Shown here piece by piece: positions 38,449-46,836 of a DNA stretch of 64,000 nucleotides. The translations under genes were made by a program, and so were the position numbers. Within the stretch, counting starts at the first letter, position 1. Each line of letters starts with the position of its first letter. A model generated the notes under the pieces. It was not told the DNA's origin. It saw only the letters and a list, made by a program, of their open reading frames with translations, and ran no database searches. The stretch comes from Litoribacter populi (lineage in GTDB: Bacteria > Bacteroidota > Bacteroidia > Cytophagales > Cyclobacteriaceae), in the NCBI RefSeq assembly GCF_007483685.1, contig NZ_VMKN01000001.1, forward strand, positions 1,476,393 through 1,540,392, in the 5' to 3' direction.

Positions 38449-41425
38449 ACCTTCTGTTTAACTGGGATCCTCCGGAAGCTGGTCCGAAAATGCGATCCAT
38501 GTCATTTTGTAGTTGGGTGGCCATTTCATCATAGCCTCTTTCTTTCAATAGCGGCACGAAATACTTTAACATTTCTCCAGCAATCATTGCCTCTCTGTCA
38601 ATTGGCCTGTCGCGTTCGGTATAGAACTGTAGCATTTGAACAGATCGTTGGGAAATCTTTTCAATGATATCCATAGCCCAGTCATCCTCGCCCAATTCGA
38701 ATAACAACGGCACTGCCTGCCCACTAGCCAGATCATATGGAATGGCTTCATGAGGGAATGCCTCTAAGCTCTTCATTTGGATGTCCCTGGCTTTTTCAGT
38801 CTGATTTTCCTCAAGCAAAGCTATGGTAATGCTGTTCAGCGCACTTCTATGGTTGGAAGTGAATCTTCTGAATTCATCATCAAAATAATTGTCAGGATTA
38901 TTCATGCCTCGGAAGGCAAATTCATTCATGACATTGTCATAGGCTTTGTCAGTATCCACCAACTCTTCTACATATTCTGGCTTTTTGACAGGAAGTAACC
39001 TGTAGGTCAATCCTTCCATTACCACATGATCGCTAAGGTCAAATCCTATAGAAGCCAAAGAGGTGTTATTGAAATATATAGGTCGCTCCCAGTTGTTGGT
39101 CACGATCATGTCCATCAGCATCATTCCGCCTTTGGTCACATAGTTACCTTTCACGCGCAAGTTAAGCTGGTCTACCATCAGGTCTTCCATGTGCTCAGGA
39201 ATGACGCCCTTGTTCAAGACTTGTTCTTTATTGACATCCATGATCAGGTTCCTTGAAGGAACGGAAAACAAGGTGCCTTTAAAACTTGATCTAAGCTTCA
39301 ATAGATCACTTTCATTTTTCAGCAATTTCAAATACTCTCTTGCAGAAATTGCATCCAGTCCTGGTCTTTCGCTCACATAAAGCACATCATTGGTTCCCTT
39401 ACGGTAGTTGCGAGGATCTAGAGTAAACTCGATAGGAGGTGAGTCATAAACCTGCCTTCTCATCTGATCGACATACCAATCCGTATCAAAATAACTTAAC
39501 ACAATTACTCTAACATCGGTACGGAATCCTTCTACCTCCTGCACATACCATAGTGGGAAGGTGTCATTGTCTCCGCCGGTAAACAGAATAGCGTTAGGCT
39601 CACAGGATGCCAGAAAGTTTCTAGCTGAATCGACTGAGAAATAACGATCACTTCTGTCGTGGTCATTCCAGTTTTGGATACCCATGATGGCAGGAACCGG
39701 GAATGTTACCATAGTAGCGATAATGGCAGCCACTGCAAAGTTCTTGTTTAATTTGGCAATCCAATGTGTAAGTGCCATAACACCCATACCAATCCAGATG
39801 GCAAAGGCATAAAATGAACCCACATAGATATAATCTCTCTCCCGCGGTTCCACAGGAGGTGAATTGAGGTAGAGTACCAGTACTACACCCATCATTAGAA
39901 AGAGCATCAAAGTGACATAGAAGGATTTTGGATCCTTTTTGGCCTGAAAAATCAAACCTATGATGCCGAGGATAAATGGCAGCATCAGATAATTGTTATG
40001 CGCTTTGTTTTCTTTTATGTAATCAGGGTAAGAGTCATCAAATGCATCCCAGATCCCCAACCAAGGGGCGTCAGAAAAATCGCTTTCCCTTCCGGAGAAG
40101 TTCCACATAAAGTATCTCCAGTACATGTGTCCCAATTGGTGGGAAAACATGAAGTAGATATTATCTGAGAAGGAAGGTTTCTCGCCTTCTCGCAAACCAA
40201 GTTTTGCTCGGTATATTTGTTTGTGTCTGTCCTGTGTGGAGTAGATCCTCGGTAGGATTGTGGTGTGTTCCGGATCATAGGTGCTGTTGATCTGGTAGTC
40301 CACCACCTCGTATTTGGTTTCCCCTTTAACATACACAGGGGCACCCTCTTCTTGATCAATTATTTCAGCGGTGAAATAGCGGCCGTGCAATAAAGGCCTG
40401 TCGCCATATTGCTCCCTTTTAAGGTAACTCACAAAGCTCAACACGTCTTTCGGGTTGTTTTCATTGATCACCGTGTCGGAATTGGCACGGATAACGATCA
40501 TGGCGTAGGAACCGTACCCGATCAGGATGAAGGTCAGGCACAATAAAATAGTGTTGAGCAGGATTTTTTGTTCTCTGATAGAGTATAGCATCGCCCATAC
40601 CAAAGCTCCGATAAATAAAGTGCTGAATACGATGATACCGGAGCCAAACGGCAAGCCCATGCTATTGACAAAGAAAATCTCCATGGAGCCCGCAAAGCTG
40701 GGCAGTCCTGGAATGATAATGTTGTTGATTATGATCAACGCAACTCCACCTAGTACCAGTGCTATAAATGCACCCTTGAGGTTGGGGTTTTGATATTTTT
40801 TGAAGTAATAAATAAGAGCCAGAGCGGGCAAAGTCACCAAGTTGAGCAAATGGACCCCTATGGAAAGACCGACCAAGTAGGCGATGAAGATCATCCAGCG
40901 GTTTTCTTCTCTTGGGTCGGTGATTACATCCCACTTGAGAAAAGCCCAAATCACTATGGCTGTAAAGAAGGAGGACATGGCGTAAACCTCGGCCTCAACG
41001 GCTGAAAACCAGAAACTGTCGGAGAAAGTATAAGCAAGTGAACCGATGATCCCAGCACCCATGAGGGCAATGGTGTGGCCTTTGCTTTCTTTGCCCATCT
41101 CGATTTTGAACAGTTTTCTGCCAAACAAAGTGATGGACCAAAAGAGGAACAAAATGGTAAACCCTGAAAACAGGGCACTTCCTATATTCATCCAATAGGC
41201 AACTTGCAGCTCATTGCCGAAGGAGAGAAAACCAAACATCCGGTAGATAAGCAAAAAGAAGGGGGCTCCTGGAGGGTGGGGAACCTGTAGTTTGTAAGCT
41301 ACCGCGATAAATTCTCCTGGATCCCAAAAACTCGCCGTGTCTTCAACTGTCAGTACGTAGACTAATGTGGCAAAGAAAAAAACGATCCAGCCAGTGAGGT
41401 TATTGACCTTGTTATAATTCAACAT
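38447..41425 (-). CDS. DUF2723 multi-pass membrane protein (TMEM260-like)
   Basis: A 992-residue integral membrane protein. The N-terminal half has about 11 hydrophobic helices, starting 'GWIVFFFATLVYVLTVEDTASFWDPGEFIA'-type sequence (residues 11-40, with the conserved W-D-x-G-E-F near 34-39). The soluble C-terminal half includes 'LFTGGDNDTFPLWYVQE' and 'VRVIVLSYFDTDWYVDQM', typical of this family in Bacteroidota. DUF2723 resembles GT-C glycosyltransferases and includes TMEM260, an O-mannosyltransferase in animals, so protein O-glycosylation is a plausible but unproven role. It is a single-gene unit; its stop lies at the edge of the terminator at 38406. Confidence 0.9.
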   Translation of the reverse strand: MLNYNKVNNLTGWIVFFFATLVYVLTVEDTASFWDPGEFIAVAYKLQVPHPPGAPFFLLIYRMFGFLSFGNELQVAYWMNIGSALFSGFTILFLFWSITLFGRKLFKIEMGKESKGHTIALMGAGIIGSLAYTFSDSFWFSAVEAEVYAMSSFFTAIVIWAFLKWDVITDPREENRWMIFIAYLVGLSIGVHLLNLVTLPALALIYYFKKYQNPNLKGAFIALVLGGVALIIINNIIIPGLPSFAGSMEIFFVNSMGLPFGSGIIVFSTLFIGALVWAMLYSIREQKILLNTILLCLTFILIGYGSYAMIVIRANSDTVINENNPKDVLSFVSYLKREQYGDRPLLHGRYFTAEIIDQEEGAPVYVKGETKYEVVDYQINSTYDPEHTTILPRIYSTQDRHKQIYRAKLGLREGEKPSFSDNIYFMFSHQLGHMYWRYFMWNFSGRESDFSDAPWLGIWDAFDDSYPDYIKENKAHNNYLMLPFILGIIGLIFQAKKDPKSFYVTLMLFLMMGVVLVLYLNSPPVEPRERDYIYVGSFYAFAIWIGMGVMALTHWIAKLNKNFAVAAIIATMVTFPVPAIMGIQNWNDHDRSDRYFSVDSARNFLASCEPNAILFTGGDNDTFPLWYVQEVEGFRTDVRVIVLSYFDTDWYVDQMRRQVYDSPPIEFTLDPRNYRKGTNDVLYVSERPGLDAISAREYLKLLKNESDLLKLRSSFKGTLFSVPSRNLIMDVNKEQVLNKGVIPEHMEDLMVDQLNLRVKGNYVTKGGMMLMDMIVTNNWERPIYFNNTSLASIGFDLSDHVVMEGLTYRLLPVKKPEYVEELVDTDKAYDNVMNEFAFRGMNNPDNYFDDEFRRFTSNHRSALNSITIALLEENQTEKARDIQMKSLEAFPHEAIPYDLASGQAVPLLFELGEDDWAMDIIEKISQRSVQMLQFYTERDRPIDREAMIAGEMLKYFVPLLKERGYDEMATQLQNDMDRIFGPASGGSQLNRR

Positions 41426-41515
41426 GTTTAAAATCTTATATACAAATGGCGAAAATAAAAAATTATAGATGAAAAATGGGTGGTTTAACAGATTTTAAAC
41501 CAAATGGCTTATACT

Positions 41516-42163
41516 TTATCCTTTAAAGACAGTGGCGTAATACCCCAGCCATAGCAAAAGGCCCACACCATAACTGCTCAGCACCAAGGCCAAACAGGTC
41601 TGGTAAGCTTTTCCCGTCACGGCATGAATGCCTACAGCAAGCAAAAACCAATAGATTACCTCAAACAAATTCAAAGCTTGAAGCGGATAGTGAAACCTGT
41701 TAGGTATATTATCCGTGGTGAGAATGGAAAAGATTGAAAAGGGATAAAAGTTTCTTATTTCCAAATAATTTTCCGGTGGAATCGCCGCAAAGTAGAGCAG
41801 CCTTATCAATTCCGGAAAGATGAAAACCAATTCGGCTACCAAGACAAACTTCCAAATTTCCCCGTACTTAACTTTAAATCCAAAAAGGAAAGTGCCTATC
41901 CATAACAGAAAAGCAGTCAGCGTAAATTTCCACAATAGGGCAAATGGCGTCCAAAGATAATTTAGGGTATTAAAGATGTGGAAAAAGGTGAAACTACCGT
42001 CCTGAGCGAGTTCATCGCTTCCAGGGATAGCTTCAAGGATCAGAATATTGGTCAGATAGCGCAACAGGATGAAAGTGATCACCAAAAAGGCAAAAAAGAT
42101 TCTTTTGTCGAAATTAATTAGTTCTTCCGTGCGTTGTGATAAATTGGTAGGAGTAGCGGCCAT
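41516..42163 (-). CDS. integral membrane protein, unknown function
   Basis: A 215-residue protein with five or six hydrophobic helices, for example 24-48, 75-98, 104-125, 160-180 and 190-212. The N-terminal 20 residues are polar and cytoplasmic-looking. I do not recognise the family with confidence; the helix layout is Yip1-like. It starts 8 bases downstream of a TAATTTTG element and is divergent from the TPR gene across 69 bases, with a mirrored promoter arrangement. Confidence 0.7.
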   Translation of the reverse strand: MAATPTNLSQRTEELINFDKRIFFAFLVITFILLRYLTNILILEAIPGSDELAQDGSFTFFHIFNTLNYLWTPFALLWKFTLTAFLLWIGTFLFGFKVKYGEIWKFVLVAELVFIFPELIRLLYFAAIPPENYLEIRNFYPFSIFSILTTDNIPNRFHYPLQALNLFEVIYWFLLAVGIHAVTGKAYQTCLALVLSSYGVGLLLWLGYYATVFKG

Positions 42164-42171
42164 AGAATTAT

Positions 42172-42179
42172 CAAAATTA
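42172..42179 (-). promoter_or_regulatory. -7 box for the membrane protein gene
   Basis: TAATTTTG on the minus strand matches TAnnTTTG exactly, 8 bases upstream of the ATG at 42163. Transcription from it would give a very short or leaderless 5' end. Confidence 0.5.
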
Positions 42180-42217
42180 TATTACCGTAAATGTATGCTT
42201 TTGAAAGTGAATGCGTA

Positions 42218-42225
42218 TAATTTTG
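42218..42225 (+). promoter_or_regulatory. -7 box for the TPR gene
   Basis: TAATTTTG lies 7 bases before the ATG at 42233, with a TTTTG at 42199-42203 as a possible -33 box at short spacing. It mirrors the minus-strand box at 42172. Confidence 0.5.
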
Positions 42226-42232
42226 CGGAAAA

Positions 42233-43480
42233 ATGAAGTATCGTATGCGAAATATATTGTGTTTGTTGATGATAGGCCTGGGATTGGTCACAGGAAGAGT
42301 CCACGCGCAGATGAAGGAAGCAGTCGATACGACCGCCGTGGACACCGTTGGCTCCGGGCAAGTGGAGGAGGTGGTAGACAATCCATCTGGTTACCTTTTG
42401 CTTGATAGAGGCTTGCAGTTTCGTATTACCGAGTATGTCAACAGCATGTACAATTTCGATTTTGCTACAGCTGAAAGAGGTTTTCTGGTAATGAAGCATA
42501 CTTATCCTGATCACCCCTTACCGGATTTTCTGATCGGATTGAGTCAGTGGTGGAAGATTGCACCGGATATGGAGAATGAGCGGTTTGATAAACGCTTTAT
42601 TGCCTATATGGATTCTTCAATTTATAAGGCAGAAAAAATCATCAAAAATGACCCTGATAATAAGGAAGCGGCTTTTTTCTTGGCAGGTGCCCATGGATTC
42701 AAAGGGCGGCTTTACAGTGAGCGAAAATCCTGGACCAAAGCTACCTTCTCGGGCAAAAATGCTTTAAAATACTTGGAACTTAGCCGTGGAGAGGAAGAGC
42801 TGGGACCAGAATTGCTATTGGGAGATGCTTTATTTAATTATTTCTCAGTATGGATACCGGAAAATTACCCATTACTCAAGCCTATTTTGGCTTTGTTTCC
42901 TAAAGGTGATAAGCAACTGGGGTTACAGCAATTGGAAGATGTAGCCAAAAATGCTTTTTATGCCCGAGTGGAGGCCCAATATTTTCTGTTCCGACTTTAT
43001 TCTGCAGAGGAGAAGAAACCCCATGAGGCTTTGAGCATAACTGAATATTTGCACAACAAATATCCCAACAATCCGTATTTTCATAGATTCTATGCCAGGC
43101 AGCTTTATTCGGTAGGAAGGAGCTTGGATGCCATGGAGTCCAGTAAGGAAATCCTAAAAAGGATTGATGAGAAACAGACCGGTTATGAAGCGAATAGTGG
43201 AAGATATGCAGCTTTTTTCGTTGGGCAGTATTACGAGCGGATCGGGCAGACCAAAACCGCTAAAGAATATTACCAAAAGGCTATATCTTTTGGAGAGGAA
43301 TCAGAGACCCAGGAGAGCGGCTATTACCTGTACAGTTTGCTGAACCTGGGGAAGATAGCTACCAAAGAAAACGACAAGGCTTCGGCTAAAAGGTACTTCA
43401 AAGATGTGAAGAAATATGCCAAAAGGAAGCATCCGGCACATAAAGAAGCCAGGGATTTTATTAAAAAGAATAAAATTTAA
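42233..43480 (+). CDS. exported tetratricopeptide-repeat protein
   Basis: A 415-residue protein with a signal peptide (MRNILCLLMIGLGLVTGRVHAQ from the ATG at 42245; 42233 adds four residues), a short acidic linker, then TPR-like helices. The clearest repeats are 'AEKIIKNDPDNKEAAFFLAGAHG', read in two halves, and the C-terminal units 'YAAFFVGQYYERIGQTKTAK' and 'YLYSLLNLGKIATKEN'. The basic C-terminal tail (KRYFKDVKKYAKRKH) is notable. A periplasmic scaffold role is likely. It has no operon partner; an Lrp-type regulator follows after 210 bases. Confidence 0.82.
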   Translation: MKYRMRNILCLLMIGLGLVTGRVHAQMKEAVDTTAVDTVGSGQVEEVVDNPSGYLLLDRGLQFRITEYVNSMYNFDFATAERGFLVMKHTYPDHPLPDFLIGLSQWWKIAPDMENERFDKRFIAYMDSSIYKAEKIIKNDPDNKEAAFFLAGAHGFKGRLYSERKSWTKATFSGKNALKYLELSRGEEELGPELLLGDALFNYFSVWIPENYPLLKPILALFPKGDKQLGLQQLEDVAKNAFYARVEAQYFLFRLYSAEEKKPHEALSITEYLHNKYPNNPYFHRFYARQLYSVGRSLDAMESSKEILKRIDEKQTGYEANSGRYAAFFVGQYYERIGQTKTAKEYYQKAISFGEESETQESGYYLYSLLNLGKIATKENDKASAKRYFKDVKKYAKRKHPAHKEARDFIKKNKI

Positions 43481-43651
43481 GCAAAAGTTTTGATCACCTA
43501 AATTGTAAATTCAGGAGATAATTTGAATTTTTCTAAGATAGTAGGTAGGTTTGATTGTAATATTTTAGATAAACTTCATAAGGATTAACAATATTTTGTT
43601 TAAATGGCCGTTTTTTGTTTTGAATTGCTTTAAAATAATTTAAGAATATAG

Positions 43652-43659
43652 TACATTTG
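43652..43659 (+). promoter_or_regulatory. -7 box for the Lrp-type regulator
   Basis: TACATTTG matches TAnnTTTG; the ATG follows 31 bases downstream. The 210-base gap before it is AT-rich (about 43481-43651) and holds nothing else that I recognise. Confidence 0.55.
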
Positions 43660-43690
43660 TGCAACATAAAATTTTGCAAATACATACATT

Positions 43691-44173
43691 ATGGATAATA
43701 GCATCAAAGTAAAATTTGACAAGATTGACAGGAAGATTTTAGAAATCCTTCAGGCTAACGCAAAAATCACTAATGCTCAGCTTTCAAAAGACATTGGGCT
43801 TTCCCCTGCACCTACCTTGGAGAGGGTGAAGAAGCTGGAGCAATCTGGGATTATCAAAAGTTACCATGCCAAACTTGACCCTGAGAAAATCGGACTAGGT
43901 GTAAGTACCTTCGTTTTGGTAGGTTTAGTAGGCCACAATAAAGGTAATATCGATGCCTTCATGAAAGAAATCAACCTCATTCAGGAAGTAATCGAATGTC
44001 ACCACATCACGGGTACCGGTGATTTTATTCTTAAGATCATCGCTAAAGATATCACTGCTTACCAAAAGCTGATGTTGGAAAGAGTTTCAGAGATTAAAGA
44101 AGTGGATTCCATGCAATCAATGGTAATCCTGTCTACTTTCAAGGATAGCAAAGTCCTTCCGATACCTGCTTAA
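43691..44173 (+). CDS. Lrp/AsnC-family transcriptional regulator
   Basis: A 160-residue regulator. The N-terminal winged HTH (KFDKIDRKILEILQANAKI, then AQLSKDIGLSPAPTLERV) is followed by the AsnC/RAM ligand-binding domain (residues about 80-150) with VIECHHITGTGDFILKI. Such proteins form octamers and respond to amino acids. Neighbouring genes are not obvious amino-acid targets, so a global or distant regulon is likely. It has its own promoter element and a terminator directly downstream. Confidence 0.92.
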   Translation: MDNSIKVKFDKIDRKILEILQANAKITNAQLSKDIGLSPAPTLERVKKLEQSGIIKSYHAKLDPEKIGLGVSTFVLVGLVGHNKGNIDAFMKEINLIQEVIECHHITGTGDFILKIIAKDITAYQKLMLERVSEIKEVDSMQSMVILSTFKDSKVLPIPA

Positions 44174-44193
44174 AAAAGACTTCAAAAAGTTTG

Positions 44194-44221
44194 AGGGTGG
44201 CTTAGCGGTCACCCTTTTTTT
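44194..44221 (+). terminator. terminator of the Lrp-type regulator gene
   Basis: AGGGTG (44194-44199) pairs with CACCCT (44210-44215), followed by seven T. It starts 20 bases after the stop codon. Confidence 0.75.
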
Positions 44222-44227
44222 GTTGTT

Positions 44228-44235
44228 TAACTTTG
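44228..44235 (+). promoter_or_regulatory. -7 box for the Nudix gene
   Basis: TAACTTTG matches TAnnTTTG, 42 bases before the ATG at 44278 and just after the upstream terminator. Confidence 0.5.
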
Positions 44236-44277
44236 TATCACGGGACTGACTGATTGGGTCCCGCATTTGGTTAAAAG

Positions 44278-44829
44278 ATGATGGAAACAAAAAATCCCTG
44301 GACTACCCTGTCTACCTCGCCAAAATACGATAATCCCTGGATTTCTGTGGAGGAGCACAAGGTGGTCACCCCTACAGGAACCAATGGGATTTACGGGAAG
44401 GTGCACTTCAAAAACAAAGCCTTGGGCATCATTCCTGTGGATGAAGAAGGTTATACTTGGTTGGTGGGGCAATATAGGTATACCCTTCAAGAATACTCTT
44501 GGGAAATACCTATGGGTGGAGGCCCGCTGGAGATTGATATGCTCGAAAGCGCCAAAAGAGAGCTGCAGGAAGAAACAGGTCTCTCAGCCCTAAAATGGGA
44601 GAACATCATGCGAATCCATACCTCAAATTCGGTGGCAGATGAAGAAGGTTTCGTCTTTTTGGCAACTGAATTAACTCAGGGGGAAACTAATTTTGAGGAA
44701 ACCGAAGAGCTGCATATCAAGAAACTTAAATTATCAGAGGCCATCGATATGGTGATGGATGGGAAAATCACGGATTCCATCAGCATAGCGGGATTGTTGA
44801 AAGTAAGTAGACTTTTAGATGTTAAATAA
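44278..44829 (+). CDS. Nudix hydrolase (ADP-ribose pyrophosphatase-like)
   Basis: A 183-residue Nudix enzyme. The core RELQEETGL (REUXEEXGU) is intact at about 97-105, preceded by GGGPLEIDMLESAK. The first conserved Glu of the consensus G-x5-E-x7-REUxEE is displaced by one residue: Ile sits at the expected position with Glu just before. 'QYRYTLQEYSWEIPMGGG' upstream is typical of the ADP-ribose pyrophosphatase branch. Likely substrates are ADP-ribose or other nucleoside diphosphate derivatives. The MATE gene follows after 3 bases, so the two are one transcript. ATGs at 44278 and 44281 are both possible. Confidence 0.88.
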   Translation: MMETKNPWTTLSTSPKYDNPWISVEEHKVVTPTGTNGIYGKVHFKNKALGIIPVDEEGYTWLVGQYRYTLQEYSWEIPMGGGPLEIDMLESAKRELQEETGLSALKWENIMRIHTSNSVADEEGFVFLATELTQGETNFEETEELHIKKLKLSEAIDMVMDGKITDSISIAGLLKVSRLLDVK

Positions 44830-44832
44830 CAG

Positions 44833-46197
44833 ATGACTCAACTTACGTATAAAGAGCATTTCAATCGCACCTTCAATCTGGCGTATCCGGTGATGTTAAG
44901 TCAACTTGGACAGGTTTTGGTTGGGGTAGCCGATAGTATGATGGTGGGGCGCTTAGGGGCCGAGCCTTTGGCTGCTGCATCCTTGGCCAACAGTATCTTT
45001 TTTGTGGTGCTCATGTTCGGGATTGGTGTATCCATGGCTATCACACCATTGGTGGCTGCTGCTGATGGGAAAGGAAGCCGAAAGCGTATCGCTAAACTCT
45101 TTAAGCATGGGTTTGTCATCAATATGTTTTCTGCCTTTGTTCTATTTTTGATCATTGTCTTGGCGGCTCCATCACTAGGATATCTGAACCAGCCTGAGGA
45201 GGTAGTTAGACTGGCAATACCGTATTTGGGTATCATTACGCTTTCTTTGATTCCTTTCATGTTTTTCCAAACCTTCAAGCAGTTTGCAGAGGGATTGTCA
45301 CAGACGAAGCAGGCCATGTTTATCACCATTTTCTGTAACCTGATCAACGTATTCCTAAATTGGGTCTTGATCTACGGTAAACTTGGATTTCCTGAGATGG
45401 GACTAAACGGCGCCGGCTGGGCTACCTTGATTTCCCGTGTGTTGATGGGGCTTATCATGTGGTATTACGTTTGGCACTCCAAAAGATATACGGAGTATAA
45501 AATTGGGTTTGGCTTCAAAAAACTGAGTTTCCCAATGATTTCCAAAATGCTGAAAATCGGGGTGCCGACAGGTTTTCAATTTATTTTCGAGGTAGGAGCG
45601 TTCAGTGCCGCAGCCATCATGATGGGCTGGATTGGGGTCAATGCCCTTGCCGCCCATCAGATCGCAATCAACTTAGCATCGATAAGTTATATGATGGCTT
45701 CCGGCCTTTCCGCTGCAGCCATGGTTCGGGTAGGAAATCAGCTGGGTCGAAATGATATTAAAACGCTTCGGGAAGCAGGTTTTACCATCTTTGGAATGGT
45801 AGCCTTATTCATGCTTTGTTTTGCCTTTATATTTATAGTTTTTCGTAATTTCCTCCCCACACTCTACATCGATGAACTTCCGGTGATTGAAATGACAGCA
45901 TCGTTGCTGGTCATTGCCGGAATCTTCCAGCTTTCGGATGGGATTCAGGTAGTGGGTTTGGGAGCGTTGAGAGGGATGTCAGACGTGAAAGTTCCGACGC
46001 TAGTGACGTTGGTCGCCTATTGGGTATTGGGACTTCCGTTGGGCTATTTCTTTGCCTTTGTACTCAATATGCAAGAAAAGGGGATATGGTATGGCCTTTT
46101 GATAGGCTTGACCTCTACGGGTATAATGCTGCTTTGGCGGTTCCACAAGCTCAGCGAGAGGCTTCTGAAAGAGACAAAAGCACCGGTTTTAGACTAA
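44833..46197 (+). CDS. MATE-family efflux transporter
   Basis: A 454-residue inner-membrane transporter with 12 predicted helices and the two-fold MatE repeat. 'LAYPVMLSQLGQVLVGVADSMMVGRLG' type sequence starts repeat one (about 14-41), and 'VPTGFQFIFEVGAFSAAAIMMG' marks the second (about 246-267). It exports cationic compounds in exchange for Na+ or H+; the substrate is unknown. Co-transcribed with the Nudix gene. The stop codon lies in the loop of a hairpin. Confidence 0.93.
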   Translation: MTQLTYKEHFNRTFNLAYPVMLSQLGQVLVGVADSMMVGRLGAEPLAAASLANSIFFVVLMFGIGVSMAITPLVAAADGKGSRKRIAKLFKHGFVINMFSAFVLFLIIVLAAPSLGYLNQPEEVVRLAIPYLGIITLSLIPFMFFQTFKQFAEGLSQTKQAMFITIFCNLINVFLNWVLIYGKLGFPEMGLNGAGWATLISRVLMGLIMWYYVWHSKRYTEYKIGFGFKKLSFPMISKMLKIGVPTGFQFIFEVGAFSAAAIMMGWIGVNALAAHQIAINLASISYMMASGLSAAAMVRVGNQLGRNDIKTLREAGFTIFGMVALFMLCFAFIFIVFRNFLPTLYIDELPVIEMTASLLVIAGIFQLSDGIQVVGLGALRGMSDVKVPTLVTLVAYWVLGLPLGYFFAFVLNMQEKGIWYGLLIGLTSTGIMLLWRFHKLSERLLKETKAPVLD

Positions 46198-46209
46198 ATC
46201 CGGTGCTTT
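46177..46209 (+). terminator. hairpin spanning the MATE stop codon
   Basis: AAAGCACCGG (46177-46186) and CCGGTGCTTT (46200-46209) form a perfect 10-bp stem; the TAA stop (46195-46197) lies in the loop. A weak T-rich tail follows. Confidence 0.7.
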
Positions 46210-46272
46210 ATTCTCCTCCAGTTGGTTCAATTCAACATTTTTAGCTATTTTCCAATCTTACAATTTTTGAAT

Positions 46273-46836
46273 ATGGAAAATAAGATAGAAGCACGCTCGA
46301 TAAATTTTAGTCGTACCACCATCACAGAACTCATGATCCCCAGTTACGCCAACTTTGGCGGGAAGATCCATGGGGGTATATTACTTTCACTAATGGATAA
46401 AGTTGCCTATGCCTGTGCAAGTAAGCACAGCGGGGCCTATTGCGTGACCGTATCGGTGGATACGGTTGATTTCCTCAAGCCTGTTTCAGTAGGGGAGCTG
46501 GTATCCCTCAAGGCCTCGATCAATTATGTGGGCAACAGCTCCATGGTCATTGGGATCAAAGTGATATCCGAAAATGTCAAAAGTGGAAAGGTAAACCATA
46601 CCAACACGAGTTATTTCACTATGGTGGCAAAAGGCGAGGATGACGAGCCCTATACCGTTCCCAAATTGATTTTGGAAACCCCCACAGACTTGCGAAGATT
46701 TGTGGAGGCAATCTATAGAAGAAAGTTCAAGAAAAACTACGGAGAAAGTCTCAAGGACATCAAAAGCCACTGGGAAGATGAGGATATTATAGACCTGCTG
46801 AAGAACCAACGGTGTATCAATAAAGCTGACTTATGA
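46273..46836 (+). CDS. acyl-CoA thioesterase (hotdog fold)
   Basis: A 187-residue hotdog thioesterase starting MENKIEARSINFS. 'SYANFGGKIHGGILLSLMDK' with the conserved H-G-G and the downstream Asp, then 'TVSVDTVDFLKPVSVGELV', match the 4HBT/YciA-type acyl-CoA hydrolases. The C-terminal 50 residues form a charged helix extension. It hydrolyses acyl-CoA to acid and CoA. The ATG at 46273 is chosen over an upstream extension that would reach into the MATE hairpin. The stop overlaps the next gene's ATG by four bases. Confidence 0.88.
   Translation: MENKIEARSINFSRTTITELMIPSYANFGGKIHGGILLSLMDKVAYACASKHSGAYCVTVSVDTVDFLKPVSVGELVSLKASINYVGNSSMVIGIKVISENVKSGKVNHTNTSYFTMVAKGEDDEPYTVPKLILETPTDLRRFVEAIYRRKFKKNYGESLKDIKSHWEDEDIIDLLKNQRCINKADL

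Noticed and set aside
43481-43690. tRNA or small RNA in the AT-rich gap
   Set aside because: No cloverleaf, TTCGA loop or stable hairpin was found; only a -7 promoter box is supported.
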